Source of the DNA: Desulfuromonadaceae bacterium | GTDB lineage: Bacteria > Desulfobacterota > Desulfuromonadia > Geobacterales > Pseudopelobacteraceae | Length of the DNA stretch: 64,000 bases | NCBI GenBank assembly: GCA_028683855.1 | Contig: JAQUHA010000002.1 | Span: 62,001-126,000 of the forward strand | Reading direction: 5' to 3' | Shown here: positions 41,483-51,162 of the stretch, in pieces | How positions within the stretch are numbered: the stretch's first letter is position 1 | Layout: each line of letters begins with the position of its first letter | Notes under the pieces: generated by a model | Told to the model about the DNA's origin: nothing | The model's database searches: none | The model's input: only the letters and a program-made list of their open reading frames with translations | Position numbers and translations under genes: made by a program

Positions 41483-42308
41483 AATGGAGCTTGTCAGTAA
41501 AATAAATGTTCCAAAAGTCAGCGTAATAATCCCCTGCTACAATCATGGAGCTTTTCTTGAGGAGACGGTTGCTTCGGTTCTTTCACAGACGTTCCAGGAG
41601 TATGAAATTATAATTGTTAACGATGGCTCTGATGATGAAGCGACCAACCGTCTTTTGTCTAACTACAGCAAGCCCCGCACAATAGTTATCCATACTGAAA
41701 ATAAGGGGGTTGCTTCAGCACGTAATACTGCGATTATGTCCGCAGTCGGCAAATATATTCTACCGCTTGATGCAGATGATCTGATTGCCCCGACTTATAT
41801 AGAAAAAGCCGTTGAGGTCTTGGACAAACAGTCTCAAACCGGCATCGTCTATTGTCTTGCAGAGTGTTTTGGAGCTCGTCAGGGTTCTTGGTGTGTACCG
41901 GATTTTTCTATAAAAGGGATGCTGTTTACTAACCTGATATTCTGTTCTGCAATGTATCGCAAGAAAGATTGGGAAAAAGTTGGCGGATATAATCCGAATA
42001 TGGCATCCGGTTGGGAAGATTGGGATTTCTGGCTTTCTCTTCTTGAACTTGACTGTGGTGTGTATAGAATTCCTGAAGTGTTATTTTATTACAGAATTGC
42101 AGAGGGTTCTCGGGAACGAACATTGAATCTTGAAAAACGGATAGCGCTGCATCGGCAGCTTATGGAGAATCATTCTAAACTTTTTGTCAGTCAGGTTGCT
42201 TCTCTGCTCGGATTTTATTATCGTTTGCGCGATTCATCTCCATATCGATTGGCAAAGAAATTTCATATAACTGCTCTGATTGGGCGTCTGTTGAGCAGGA
42301 AAGCATGA
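41475..42308 (+). CDS. Family 2 glycosyltransferase
   Basis: A 277-aa GT2 enzyme with VSVIIPCYNHGAFLEETVAS, EIIIVNDGSDDEATNRLL and LPLDADDLIAPTYIEKA; the C-terminal part has GWEDWDFWLSLLELDCGVYR, typical of the group. Overlaps the preceding gene by 8 bp and the next by ATGA, so it is tightly coupled. Sugar donor and acceptor cannot be predicted. Confidence 0.84.
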   Translation: MGEMELVSKINVPKVSVIIPCYNHGAFLEETVASVLSQTFQEYEIIIVNDGSDDEATNRLLSNYSKPRTIVIHTENKGVASARNTAIMSAVGKYILPLDADDLIAPTYIEKAVEVLDKQSQTGIVYCLAECFGARQGSWCVPDFSIKGMLFTNLIFCSAMYRKKDWEKVGGYNPNMASGWEDWDFWLSLLELDCGVYRIPEVLFYYRIAEGSRERTLNLEKRIALHRQLMENHSKLFVSQVASLLGFYYRLRDSSPYRLAKKFHITALIGRLLSRKA

Positions 42309-43498
42309 AAATAGTATTTCTCGCCCCATTCGGAATCCGCCCAAAGGGTACATTAATAGCCCGTATGATCCCACTGGCTGCTGAATTTCAAGCTATAGGT
42401 CATCAGGTGGTTATTGTTGCCCCCCCCTATACCAATCCTGAAGATTCCGGTAAAACAGAGCTAGTAAATGGTGTCGTCATAAGGAATATTAAGCTTGGGC
42501 CGGAACATAAGGTTTTGGCAGCTCCTTTACTGGCTTGGCGAATGTTCAGCACAGCTTTTTCAGAGAAACCTGATATCGTCCATCTGTTCAAGCCTAAAGG
42601 ATATGGCGGGCTCGCTGCGATGCTTCACATTATACTGCAGCGCCTGGGGTTAAGGTTATCCCCGCTTTTACTGGATACAGATGATTGGGAAGGTTATGGG
42701 GGTATGAATGAACTTCATTCATACTCCGGGGTTGAAAAAAGCTTTTATGCCTTTCAGGAACAGTGGCTGTTAAAGAGGGCTTTTGCGGTTACTGTTGCAA
42801 GTCGTGCTCTGGAGAGTATGGTTGCAGGTATTGGAGTTTCTCAAAACCGGATTTTCTATCTCCCAAACTGTATTACGGAGCGAGTGCCGAATGCTCATCC
42901 TTATGTTTTAAGGGAACATCTGGGTATTAAAAAAGATTCTCCAGTCGTACTTCTCTATACCCGTTTTTTTGAATTCAGTCAGGATAAGCTATATTTTCTT
43001 TTTACAGAAATTGCGAGAGCTCTGCCTGAGGTTCGTTTTCTTGTTGTTGGAAAGGGGCGTAATAATGAGGAGGAGCGGCTGTTTAATTTTGCCAGAGAAG
43101 AGGGGTTTGCGGATGCTCTTGTTATGGCAGGATGGGTTGAGCCTGACAAGCTTGCAGATTGTCTGAGTGTTGGTGATGTGGCAATATACCCTTTTGCCGA
43201 TACTCTTGTAAACCGGACAAAGTGTCCTGCCAAATTGACAGAACTCCTTCTGCTTGAGCGGGCGGTTGTTGCTGATGCTGTTGGACAGATAAGTGAGTAC
43301 ATAAAGTCTGATGTCTCAGGAGTCCTATGCAGCCCGGATAATTGGACTGAGATGGCTCAAAGAACGGTGGAACTTCTTAAAAATCCTCTACAGAGAGATA
43401 AACTGGGATCAGCCGGAAGGAGATATCTTCTGGAAAACTTTCGCTGGTCTAAATTTGCTGAGAATCTGCTGCTGCTTTATAAAAATATATTAAAGTGA
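42305..43498 (+). CDS. Family 4 glycosyltransferase
   Basis: A 397-aa GT-B enzyme: N-terminal KIVFLAPFGIRPKGTLIARM, and a C-terminal half with RFLVVGKGRNNEEERLF, VMAGWVEPDKLADCLSVGD and the donor-binding region KCPAKLTELLLLERAVVADA. Overlaps the previous stop (ATGA) and ends 13 bp before an epimerase gene. Donor unknown. Confidence 0.83.
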   Translation: MKIVFLAPFGIRPKGTLIARMIPLAAEFQAIGHQVVIVAPPYTNPEDSGKTELVNGVVIRNIKLGPEHKVLAAPLLAWRMFSTAFSEKPDIVHLFKPKGYGGLAAMLHIILQRLGLRLSPLLLDTDDWEGYGGMNELHSYSGVEKSFYAFQEQWLLKRAFAVTVASRALESMVAGIGVSQNRIFYLPNCITERVPNAHPYVLREHLGIKKDSPVVLLYTRFFEFSQDKLYFLFTEIARALPEVRFLVVGKGRNNEEERLFNFAREEGFADALVMAGWVEPDKLADCLSVGDVAIYPFADTLVNRTKCPAKLTELLLLERAVVADAVGQISEYIKSDVSGVLCSPDNWTEMAQRTVELLKNPLQRDKLGSAGRRYLLENFRWSKFAENLLLLYKNILK

Positions 43499-43511
43499 AT
43501 TGAGATCTTAA

Positions 43512-44570
43512 ATGCGCAATATCTTGATTACCGGCTCTTCAGGTCTTATAGGGTCTGAGGTGGCAACTTTTTTTCATCAGCGTGGATGCAGGATTCACGG
43601 GATTGACAATAATCAGCGTGAAGTTATTTTCGGCACTCAGGGGAGCACTCTCTGGAGTAAGCGTAGATTAGAGGAGTCGCTCCCCAATTATCATCACCAC
43701 GAGCTTGATATCCGCAACAGGCAAGCTCTGCTTGATCTGGTAAAGCTTTTGCGCCCCGATGCGATTATTCACACTGCAGCACAGCCTTCACATGATCGTG
43801 CTGCAGAGATACCTTTTGATGATTTCGACATAAACGCCGTTGGTACTTTCAACCTGCTTGAGGCAGCGCGTCGTTCATGTATGGATTCCCCCTTTATTCA
43901 TCTCTCTACCAACAAGGTGTATGGCGACAAGCCGAACAGCATCGCACTGAAGGAGCTTGAAACGCGATGGGAATATGATGATCCTGCTTATGTGAATGGT
44001 ATATCGGAGTCATTCTCGATTGATCAGTCAACCCACTCTCTCTTTGGTGCGTCAAAAGTTGCTGCTGATGTTATGGTTCAGGAGTATGGTCGCTATTTCA
44101 ATATGCCGACCTGTGTCCTCCGTGGTGGCTGTCTGACCGGACCAAGTCACTCTGGTGTTGAACTGCACGGTTTTCTAAGTTATCTGGTGAAGTGCAATCT
44201 TGAAGAGAGAGAGTATGTAATATTCGGGTATAAGGGTAAACAGGTGCGTGATAATATTCACTCTTATGATGTAGCCGGATTTATCTACAGATTCTTTCAA
44301 TCACCGCGTTCCGGAGAAGTTTACAATATTGGCGGCGGCAGAGATAATTCATGTTCAATTCTGGAGGCGTTTCAACTGGCTGAACAGTATAGCGGTAAGA
44401 AGCAGATTTTCAGGTATATTGATGAAAACAGAACAGGTGATCATATCTGTTATTATAGTGATCTTTCCAAAATGATTTCTCATTATCCGGGTTGGGGTAT
44501 ATCTAAAACATTGTCCGGGACTGTTTCTGAAATAGTCGCATCATGGCGTGACAGGTTGGCTGAGAAATGA
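43512..44570 (+). CDS. CDP-paratose 2-epimerase-like NAD-dependent SDR
   Basis: A 352-aa extended SDR: Rossmann motif [52 protein letters not shown]. The YxxxK site reads FGASK ([11 protein letters not shown]), so the catalytic tyrosine position holds Phe. The gene resembles CDP-tyvelose/paratose epimerase relatives found in surface-sugar clusters. Its paralogue follows directly, with an ATGA overlap. Substrate unknown. Confidence 0.75.
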   Translation: MRNILITGSSGLIGSEVATFFHQRGCRIHGIDNNQREVIFGTQGSTLWSKRRLEESLPNYHHHELDIRNRQALLDLVKLLRPDAIIHTAAQPSHDRAAEIPFDDFDINAVGTFNLLEAARRSCMDSPFIHLSTNKVYGDKPNSIALKELETRWEYDDPAYVNGISESFSIDQSTHSLFGASKVAADVMVQEYGRYFNMPTCVLRGGCLTGPSHSGVELHGFLSYLVKCNLEEREYVIFGYKGKQVRDNIHSYDVAGFIYRFFQSPRSGEVYNIGGGRDNSCSILEAFQLAEQYSGKKQIFRYIDENRTGDHICYYSDLSKMISHYPGWGISKTLSGTVSEIVASWRDRLAEK

Positions 44571-45637
44571 AAATCCTTATAACCGGAATATGTGGCTTTG
44601 TCGGTAGCTCACTTGCTTTAGCTTGGCGTTCTGCGGATCCTGATGCTGAAATAATTGGACTGGATAATTTTGTCCGTGCGGGGAGTGAAGTTAATCGACA
44701 GAAACTTGCTAAAATGGGGATAAGGATTCTTCATGTTGATATTCGTACTCCCTCCGATTTTGAAGCGCTGCCGAATGTTGACTGGGTGATTGATTCAGCT
44801 GCAAATTCAACTGTATTGGCGGGGATAGATGGATATACGAGTAGCAGGCAGCTTGTTGAACACAATCTGTTCGGTACGATAAATATTCTTGAATACTGCA
44901 AAAGGTGTGGTGCCGGTTTTATCCTGATCAGCACCAGCCGTGTTTATTCAATAGCCGCATTATCAGAATTGAAGGTTGAAACTGTCGGCGCCGCATTCAG
45001 ACCGGCTAATAATCAGGAGTTGCCTTATGGGATAAGCAGTTCCGGAATTGCGGAAACTTTCAGTACTGCTGCGCCTGTTTCGCTCTATGGGAGCAGTAAG
45101 TTGGCTTCCGAGGCGCTTGCACTTGAATATGGTGAAGCATTTGGTTTTCCGGTATGGATAAATCGCTGTGGTGTAATGGCAGGTGCGGGGCAGTTCGGGC
45201 GTCCTGATCAGGGGATATTTGCATTCTGGATCAATGCGTGGATTCGTTCCCACCCATTGAAGTATATCGGGTTTGGGGGTAAGGGATATCAGGTAAGGGA
45301 TTGTATGCACCCCAATGATCTCATTCCGCTTATCAGGAAGCAGGTCAGCTCTCTGGTTTCAGGCTCTGAAAGGTTAATCAATCTTGGTGGGGGTAACCAA
45401 AACTCAATCTCTTTGTATGAATTGAGCTGCTGGTGCTCTGAGCGTTTTGGCAGACGTATAGTGGAGAGCCAGCATGAGGAGCGTAGATTTGATATTCCAT
45501 GGCTGGTGTTGGATACTTCTCTTGCAGAAAAGAAATGGGGGTGGCGGCCGGCCACTCATATTAATGAGATACTTGAAGAGATTGCTGCTCATGCAGAGCG
45601 AAATCCTGATTGGCTTGAAATTTCAGGGGTTTTATGA
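44567..45637 (+). CDS. CDP-paratose 2-epimerase-like NAD-dependent SDR (paralogue)
   Basis: A 356-aa SDR paralogue of the preceding gene: [40 protein letters not shown], and [11 protein letters not shown], keeping the tyrosine that its neighbour lacks. Same order of motifs ([34 protein letters not shown]). The two may work as a pair on one nucleotide sugar or form a heteromer. ATGA overlaps at both ends. Confidence 0.75.
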   Translation: MKILITGICGFVGSSLALAWRSADPDAEIIGLDNFVRAGSEVNRQKLAKMGIRILHVDIRTPSDFEALPNVDWVIDSAANSTVLAGIDGYTSSRQLVEHNLFGTINILEYCKRCGAGFILISTSRVYSIAALSELKVETVGAAFRPANNQELPYGISSSGIAETFSTAAPVSLYGSSKLASEALALEYGEAFGFPVWINRCGVMAGAGQFGRPDQGIFAFWINAWIRSHPLKYIGFGGKGYQVRDCMHPNDLIPLIRKQVSSLVSGSERLINLGGGNQNSISLYELSCWCSERFGRRIVESQHEERRFDIPWLVLDTSLAEKKWGWRPATHINEILEEIAAHAERNPDWLEISGVL

Positions 45638-46398
45638 AATCAGATGTAGAAAACGGCAGTCAACTGAAACTGCTTTCTGTCGTTATACCGGCAAGAGATG
45701 AAGAGGGGGCTCTCTCCCGGATGCTGGAGCGCCTCAATCTTCAGTTGAGTCTTAATAATATCCAGCATGAGATTATTGTTGTTGATGACGGGAGCAGTGA
45801 TAATACCTGGGTACTGTTACAGGGTTTGAAAGAGAGTATTCCAGAGCTGAAGCCGATTCAGAATAATGGATTGCATGGGTTTGGCAGAGCAGTTATTTGT
45901 GGACTCGATGTTATGTGCGGTGATGCTGTTGTTATTATGATGGCGGACGAATCCGACGATCCAAAAGATGCTGTTAGATATTGGCATGAGCTTAACAGGG
46001 GGTATGACTGTGTTTTTGGGAGCAGATTTATAAAGGGTGGCGGGGTTGTCGATTACCCTTTGATAAAACTGTTTATTAATCGCATTGCAAATAAATTCCT
46101 GCAGTATTTCTTCCATATTAAGCTGAATGATACAACCAACGCCTTTAAAGGGTATCGCTATCGTGTTATAGAGGGGTGCCGTCCGCTTATAGCCCCACAT
46201 TTTAATCTGACGGTCGAAATTCCCCTAAAAGCAATTGTTCGCGGTTTTAGCTGGACAGTTATTCCAATAACATGGCGGAATCGAACGTCCGGGAAAGCAA
46301 AACTGAAAATCAAGGAGATGGGGAGCAGGTATTTTTTTATATGTCTCTATATATGGTTGGAAAAAATCCTCTCCAGGGGTGATTACAAAAAACGATGA
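45634..46398 (+). CDS. Family 2 glycosyltransferase (DPM1-like)
   Basis: A 254-aa GT2 with LSVVIPARDEEGALSRMLER, EIIVVDDGSSDNTWVLLQG, VVIMMADESDDPKDAVRYWH and a C-terminal RTSGKAKLKIKEMGSRYFF segment, as in polyprenyl-phosphate sugar synthases. It starts in an ATGA overlap with the SDR. A YfhO-type GT-C protein follows, an order consistent with a lipid-phosphate sugar donor being used by that protein. Confidence 0.82.
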   Translation: MKSDVENGSQLKLLSVVIPARDEEGALSRMLERLNLQLSLNNIQHEIIVVDDGSSDNTWVLLQGLKESIPELKPIQNNGLHGFGRAVICGLDVMCGDAVVIMMADESDDPKDAVRYWHELNRGYDCVFGSRFIKGGGVVDYPLIKLFINRIANKFLQYFFHIKLNDTTNAFKGYRYRVIEGCRPLIAPHFNLTVEIPLKAIVRGFSWTVIPITWRNRTSGKAKLKIKEMGSRYFFICLYIWLEKILSRGDYKKR

Positions 46399-46441
46399 TT
46401 CTGTCTGAAATTTTAAGAACAAAAAAGTACGGAGCTGAGTA

Positions 46442-48862
46442 ATGACCGAACGCAGAAAAGATTATATGATTATCGCAGCTCTGCTGACAGTAGTGATAGC
46501 CTGTTATTCAAAGGTACTGTTTACCGACCAGATAATCAGAGCCCCAGATATTATAAATGAATTTTACTGGGGGGTAGAGGGGGTTGGCAAATTACCGTTT
46601 TCAGATCTGTTTAAAATAGATCTCAGCTCAGCCGGTTGGAACTCTTACGTCAACAGTGGACATACAAATCTTGGCGGTGCGGCATCCCTTAAATTTCTGA
46701 TTCATAAAAATCTTATTTTCTGGCTGTTTCCAGCTCCTTCATGCGTAGCCTGGTTTATTGTTCTGCATCTCTTTTCGGGAGCTGTCGGTACATACTTTTT
46801 CTGCCGTCTTGCCGGCTGCGGAAGGGGGGCTGCTTTTCTTGGCGGTCTGGTATTTGCCCTTTCAACTGAAAACGCTTCACTGATAAATGCCGGTCATGTT
46901 ATGAAAATTGCCACAATATCTTATGCGCCGTGGGCTTTTTATTTTCTTGAGCGTGGCTTTAAAACCTCCCGCCCAATATTCTTTCTGACTACAAGTGTTG
47001 TTCTTGCCTTTCAGTTTTTCAACACACACTGGCAGATCGCTTTTTATACCTGTCTTGCTCTTGCAATTTACGGAATAGTAAGGATGATCCTGCTTGTCAG
47101 GGGGGAACTGTCCGGTAAAAAAAGTCAAATTTACAGAATGTTAGGTCTGAATCTGCTAGTACTGGTGTTTTTTCTCACAACAGTAGCTATTTCTCTCGTA
47201 CCGCTTGCTAAGTGGTCTACAGATACAAATCGTGGAGCGCAAAGCGGTGCTAATCAGGGGAGAGGGGGGCTTGACCGTGAAGAGGCTATGTCATGGTCGA
47301 TGCCGCCTGAGGAGCTTATATCGTTTGCAATACCGGGATTTTTTGGTCTGTCGCGGCAGGAAGCGGGTGAAAACCCTGAAAATATTCCTGCATATTATTG
47401 GGGAAGGATGGTTTTTACGCAGACTCAAAGCTACATGGGACTTCTTCCATGGTTATTGCTTCCTCTCCCTCTTATATTCAGACGTGACCGCCTGACGTGG
47501 TTGGCTCTCCTGCTGGCGGCTTTCGGAATTATATTTTCGATGGGTAAATTCACACCGTTTTACAACCTGCTCTATGATTTCTTCCCCGGTATAAACCGTT
47601 TTCGTGTCCCGAAAATGATGATGTTTATCCCGGTCTTTGCACTTGGTTTTCTTGGCGCAAGCGGACTTGATGCTCTGCGGGATGATGAAATTTGCAACTC
47701 AGCTAATTTCAGGCGTTATATTTATGGAATCGGAACTTTTGTTCTTCTGCTTGTAATGTTGTTTTCTATGGAATTTTTTGCCGGTGAGTTTACCCGCAGC
47801 CTCTTTTTTCCCCAGATAGCAGAAGCAACACGGTATGAGGCGGGCAGTTATCTGGTCGGTCAGCGATTTAATAATATTATGCATGAAACAGTTATAGCGC
47901 TTATATTTGCATCACTCTTTGCTGCTCTTCTTGTTGCCAGGTATAGGCGTTTTGTTGCCGGTGGAATGGTTATTGTGATCTGTTCAGCCATTTACATAGC
48001 TGATGTTTCGAGGGTAAATTCAAAATTTTTATTTACTGTGCCTGTTCCTAATAAAGTTCGTGGAGTTAAAACTCCGGTAATGGATTTTATTGCGGGGGAT
48101 AAAGGGAATTATAGGACTCTTCCAATGGACGGGACTGATCCGATGCAGTATGCGACAAATAGAATTCCTGTTATGTTTACCTCTAATCCGGTACAGCAGA
48201 GGAGGTGGCAGGAGTTACTGGATTCCTTCGCTCTGGATTCCGCAATCCCTGATATGCTTAATGTTAAATACCTGGTTTTTTCCGCAAAACAGTTTGAGGA
48301 GGAAAAACGGCAACTTGGCGCTAAATATCTTCCGGTTTTCACTTCTCCGGATAAAAAGCAGCTTGTTGTTGAAAATATTAATGTTCTGCCAAAAGCATGG
48401 CTGGTGTCATCCGCGATGTTAGTATCTGATGTAACTCAGAAATTCTCAATTTTGCAGAATCCGGCGTTTAACCCCGCCAGACTCGCTCTTGTTGAATCTG
48501 AACCCCCCGTTACTATGCAGAATGCTGTCGGAATGCCGGTGAATAACGGGAAAGTTGCTCTATCGTTATATGAAAATGAGCGTATAGAGTTGAACGCTGA
48601 AACAGCTGTTAATTCTCTGCTTGTTATCGGTGAAAAATATTATCAGGGGTGGAAAGCTTTTGTAGATGGAAATGAAGTACAGATCCACCCCGTAGATCAT
48701 GTTCTTCGAGGAGTATATCTAACACCCGGTAAGCATAGGGTTGAGTTCGTGTTTGATCCGCTCACGTTTAAAATAGGTAAATATCTGACGCTCGCTTCGT
48801 TTGCGCTGTTTGCAGTTCTGTTGATAAGAGAGTTTCTGTTGAGAAAGAGTAAAGCGGTCTAG
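46442..48862 (+). CDS. YfhO-family membrane protein (GT-C type)
   Basis: An 806-aa protein with about 12 TM segments and a C-terminal soluble beta domain (YFGE/YQGWKAFVDGNEVQIHPV, GVYLTPGKHRVEFVFDPLTF), typical of YfhO/DUF6541-like putative glycosyltransferases that attach sugars to surface polymers. First TM LLTVVIACYSKVLFTD; an extracytoplasmic loop carries SSAGWNSYVNSGHTNLGGAA. Gene 43 bp after the GT2 gene; last gene of the polysaccharide cluster. Confidence 0.78.
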   Translation: MTERRKDYMIIAALLTVVIACYSKVLFTDQIIRAPDIINEFYWGVEGVGKLPFSDLFKIDLSSAGWNSYVNSGHTNLGGAASLKFLIHKNLIFWLFPAPSCVAWFIVLHLFSGAVGTYFFCRLAGCGRGAAFLGGLVFALSTENASLINAGHVMKIATISYAPWAFYFLERGFKTSRPIFFLTTSVVLAFQFFNTHWQIAFYTCLALAIYGIVRMILLVRGELSGKKSQIYRMLGLNLLVLVFFLTTVAISLVPLAKWSTDTNRGAQSGANQGRGGLDREEAMSWSMPPEELISFAIPGFFGLSRQEAGENPENIPAYYWGRMVFTQTQSYMGLLPWLLLPLPLIFRRDRLTWLALLLAAFGIIFSMGKFTPFYNLLYDFFPGINRFRVPKMMMFIPVFALGFLGASGLDALRDDEICNSANFRRYIYGIGTFVLLLVMLFSMEFFAGEFTRSLFFPQIAEATRYEAGSYLVGQRFNNIMHETVIALIFASLFAALLVARYRRFVAGGMVIVICSAIYIADVSRVNSKFLFTVPVPNKVRGVKTPVMDFIAGDKGNYRTLPMDGTDPMQYATNRIPVMFTSNPVQQRRWQELLDSFALDSAIPDMLNVKYLVFSAKQFEEEKRQLGAKYLPVFTSPDKKQLVVENINVLPKAWLVSSAMLVSDVTQKFSILQNPAFNPARLALVESEPPVTMQNAVGMPVNNGKVALSLYENERIELNAETAVNSLLVIGEKYYQGWKAFVDGNEVQIHPVDHVLRGVYLTPGKHRVEFVFDPLTFKIGKYLTLASFALFAVLLIREFLLRKSKAV

Positions 48863-48937
48863 CAGCTAAACGATCAGAAAACTTATGCAATTTCTGAAAG
48901 TTGTGGCTGTATAAATTTTAAAGGTTCGGGCCTGTTA

Positions 48938-49642
48938 TTGACAAAAGATGATTTAAAACTGTTTGATCTTCAACTGTTTCAGCCCCTTAATGGTTATAGA
49001 TATTCGCTTGACCCTTTGCTGCTTGCCCGATTCTGTAGCCCGGTCTCTGATGGCGGGATAATTGCGGATCTTGGTGCCGGTTGCGGGGTAATAGGTTTGG
49101 TTCTGGCTCGCGTGAATCCGTCCGCATCGGTGGTTGCTTTTGAAAATAACCCCGAGATGATTGAGATTATTGATAAGAATATTCTGCACAACGAACTGTC
49201 ACAAAGGGTTTCAGCCCGTTGCGAGGATGTTTTGAACAGGCGCGCACTATCCGGAGATTCAACATTTGATCTTGTAGTTTCAAACCCCCCGTTCCGTAAG
49301 GCAGGAAGTGGCAAAACAAGTCCTAAAGCCGGTAGAGATGTTGCCCGCCACGAAACAACCGCTACTCTTGCAGATTTTTTAACTGCTGCAAAATATCTTG
49401 TTAAACCATCAGGCAGGATATGCTTTATTCACCTGCCATCTCGTCTTGTTGAATTTATGGGGCTTGCGAACGATATGAAATTATCGGTGCTGAGAATTCG
49501 CATGATCCACAACTGTGCGACTTCTCAGGCGACTATGTTCATGGCGGAGCTTGCAAAGGGGAGACGGAGTTCTCCCGTTGTTGAACCCCCGCTTTTTGTA
49601 CGCGGTGGTGATGGTGAATACAGCCATGAAGTGTGGCGTTGA
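48938..49642 (+). CDS. TrmN6-like tRNA (adenine-N6)-methyltransferase family protein
   Basis: A 234-aa SAM-dependent methylase with motif I DLGAGCGVIGLVLAR and motif IV VVSNPPFRKAG. The FQPLNGYRYSLDPLLLARF start and the KTSPKAGRDVARHETTATL insert match the tRNA1(Val) A37 N6-methyltransferase (YfiC/TrmN6) family. TTG 48938 is the only plausible start in frame, so this start is weakly supported. It ends before a long shared terminator. Confidence 0.75.
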   Translation: MTKDDLKLFDLQLFQPLNGYRYSLDPLLLARFCSPVSDGGIIADLGAGCGVIGLVLARVNPSASVVAFENNPEMIEIIDKNILHNELSQRVSARCEDVLNRRALSGDSTFDLVVSNPPFRKAGSGKTSPKAGRDVARHETTATLADFLTAAKYLVKPSGRICFIHLPSRLVEFMGLANDMKLSVLRIRMIHNCATSQATMFMAELAKGRRSSPVVEPPLFVRGGDGEYSHEVWR

Positions 49643-49676
49643 GGAGATACTCTGGCAGTTACTATTTAGAATCATT

Positions 49677-49723
49677 AACAACAAAGGGGCGCTGAACTAT
49701 AAAGTCAGCGCCCCTTTGTTGTT
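49677..49723. terminator. Bidirectional intrinsic terminator
   Basis: A 19-bp perfect stem: AACAACAAAGGGGCGCTGA with TCAGCGCCCCTTTGTTGTT around a 9-nt loop (ACTATAAAG). A-rich and T-rich ends make it work for both the TrmN6-like gene (+) and the MshEN-CheX operon (-), which converge here. Confidence 0.88.
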
Positions 49724-49738
49724 ACATAAAAAGTTTTT

Positions 49739-50593
49739 TCAATTCTTAATCAAGAGTATAAGTTCCATCTTGTCGCCATCACCGATATGAATCGGGAATA
49801 CAAGGGCGGTATCTTCTTCGTCTATCTGAAGTCCGTGCAGAACCTCAGGCGGATTTATATTCATAATAACACCCATCTGTGATGCTTTTGCGGCAACATT
49901 ACCGCATACTACGTTTACAAATTCCATTACGGTATCTTCCAACACTTCAACAGGTTCCTTGTCAACCGACTCTTCGCTTAAAATTGCTTTTGCGATTGTT
50001 TTCTGCAACCCTTCAGATACAGAAATCAGATAGCGCGCGTTGACATCTCCGCTAAAGTCCATTGCGGCAAGCATGAAGTTCGGGGCTACTGTTTTTACCA
50101 ATTCACACCTGCCTGGTCTGAACTGAAGATCGAGAACTCTTGTAACCATCTTGAATGTAAGGTCTGCGGTCATTTCCCATATTTTGCTGTTTGGCAGCGA
50201 AACCGGAAGCTCTATGCCGTTTGAAACATACTGAGCCTGATCAGCTTTGAAAGCATCAAGCTGTTTCTGCAGCTCCTCTGCGGTTATTGCGCCAACCTGA
50301 ACAAGAGCTTCACCAATGTAGATGTGGGTATTTTTCTGTCTGGTAATGATATCGTTCAGCTGCGTGAGGGACAAAAAACCCATCTCCACGAGCAGGTCGC
50401 CCAACTTCATATCCTTTGACATCTGTGCGTTGTGAGCCCGCTGGATATCGGCTTCAGTAAGAAGACCCATTGATAATGCCATTTCACCAAGTTTAAGGTT
50501 ATTCTTTTCCTGGAGATTTATAGCATCCAGTAACTTGTCGCTGGTAACAACCCCGTTTTCTACAAGAAATTGTCCGAAAAATTTAACAGCCAT
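49739..50593 (-). CDS. MshEN-repeat protein fused to CheX-like phosphatase domain
   Basis: A 284-aa protein. Residues ~1-115 hold four tandem half-modules of MshEN type (FGQFLVENGVVTSDKLLDAI, LKLGEMALSMGLLTEADIQR, MKLGDLLVEMGFLSLTQLND, IGEALVQVGAITAEELQKQL), the fold that binds c-di-GMP in GspE/MshE. The C-terminal half is CheX/CheC-like with the CheY-phosphatase motif DxxxExxNxxxG seen as DTVMEFVNVVCGN (D220, E224, N227, G231). It may dephosphorylate the CheY encoded 36 bp upstream in the same unit. c-di-GMP binding is inferred from the fold only. Confidence 0.82.
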   Translation of the reverse strand: MAVKFFGQFLVENGVVTSDKLLDAINLQEKNNLKLGEMALSMGLLTEADIQRAHNAQMSKDMKLGDLLVEMGFLSLTQLNDIITRQKNTHIYIGEALVQVGAITAEELQKQLDAFKADQAQYVSNGIELPVSLPNSKIWEMTADLTFKMVTRVLDLQFRPGRCELVKTVAPNFMLAAMDFSGDVNARYLISVSEGLQKTIAKAILSEESVDKEPVEVLEDTVMEFVNVVCGNVAAKASQMGVIMNINPPEVLHGLQIDEEDTALVFPIHIGDGDKMELILLIKN

Positions 50594-50629
50594 GACTTGC
50601 CCCTTATATTTATAAATATATTGTATTAA

Positions 50630-50989
50630 TCAGAGCTCCCGCAGTATACGCAGGACGTTATCGGTTTCAAAAGGTTTTGAAATGACGTTCTTCGCACCAA
50701 GCTTGATTGCTTCGGTAAACTTGTCGCCTACACCGCCGAGAGAGGTAACCATAACAACTTTAACCTCTTTATCCATAACCGATAGAGTGCGGAGTGCAGT
50801 CAATCCGTCCATGCCGGGCATATTCATATCCATACAGATGATCTCAGGATCTTCGGAGTGATTCATCTTTATCGCTTCAGCACCGTTTTTGGCATGACCA
50901 ACGCAGGTAAAATCTCCGGATTCTGCAATAATTTTCTCAAGTTGGCGTGCAACTGAAAGACTGTCATCGACTACAAGAACTTTTTTCAT
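50630..50989 (-). CDS. CheY-like single-domain response regulator
   Basis: A 119-aa stand-alone receiver: VLVVDDSLSVARQLEKII with the acidic pair, phospho-acceptor in IICMDMNMPGMDG (about D54), conserved Thr/Ser in VVMVTSLGGVG and Lys in ISKPFETDN. No output domain. AGGGGGAA precedes the start. It is cotranscribed with the MshEN-CheX gene, suggesting a self-contained receiver-phosphatase pair; the partner kinase is not adjacent. Confidence 0.88.
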   Translation of the reverse strand: MKKVLVVDDSLSVARQLEKIIAESGDFTCVGHAKNGAEAIKMNHSEDPEIICMDMNMPGMDGLTALRTLSVMDKEVKVVMVTSLGGVGDKFTEAIKLGAKNVISKPFETDNVLRILREL

Positions 50990-51093
50990 TTTGAAGTTTC
51001 CCCCTGAATATCTGGCTTATGCGTGATAAAACAGATTGATACAAAAACTACCGGAGAATGTAACTGAAAGAGATGTAAATGTCAAAAGTATGT

Positions 51094-51123
51094 TTGGCTT
51101 TTCAACTCCACTTCGACTATGCT
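51094..51123 (+). promoter_or_regulatory. Possible sigma-70 promoter of the parvulin gene
   Basis: TTGGCT (51094-51099), 18-bp spacer, TATGCT (51118-51123); about 40 bp before the start codon. Modest match only. Confidence 0.35.
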
Positions 51124-51162
51124 AGATTGTCTGAAATTATACTTAAAGGAGTATCCGTTACA

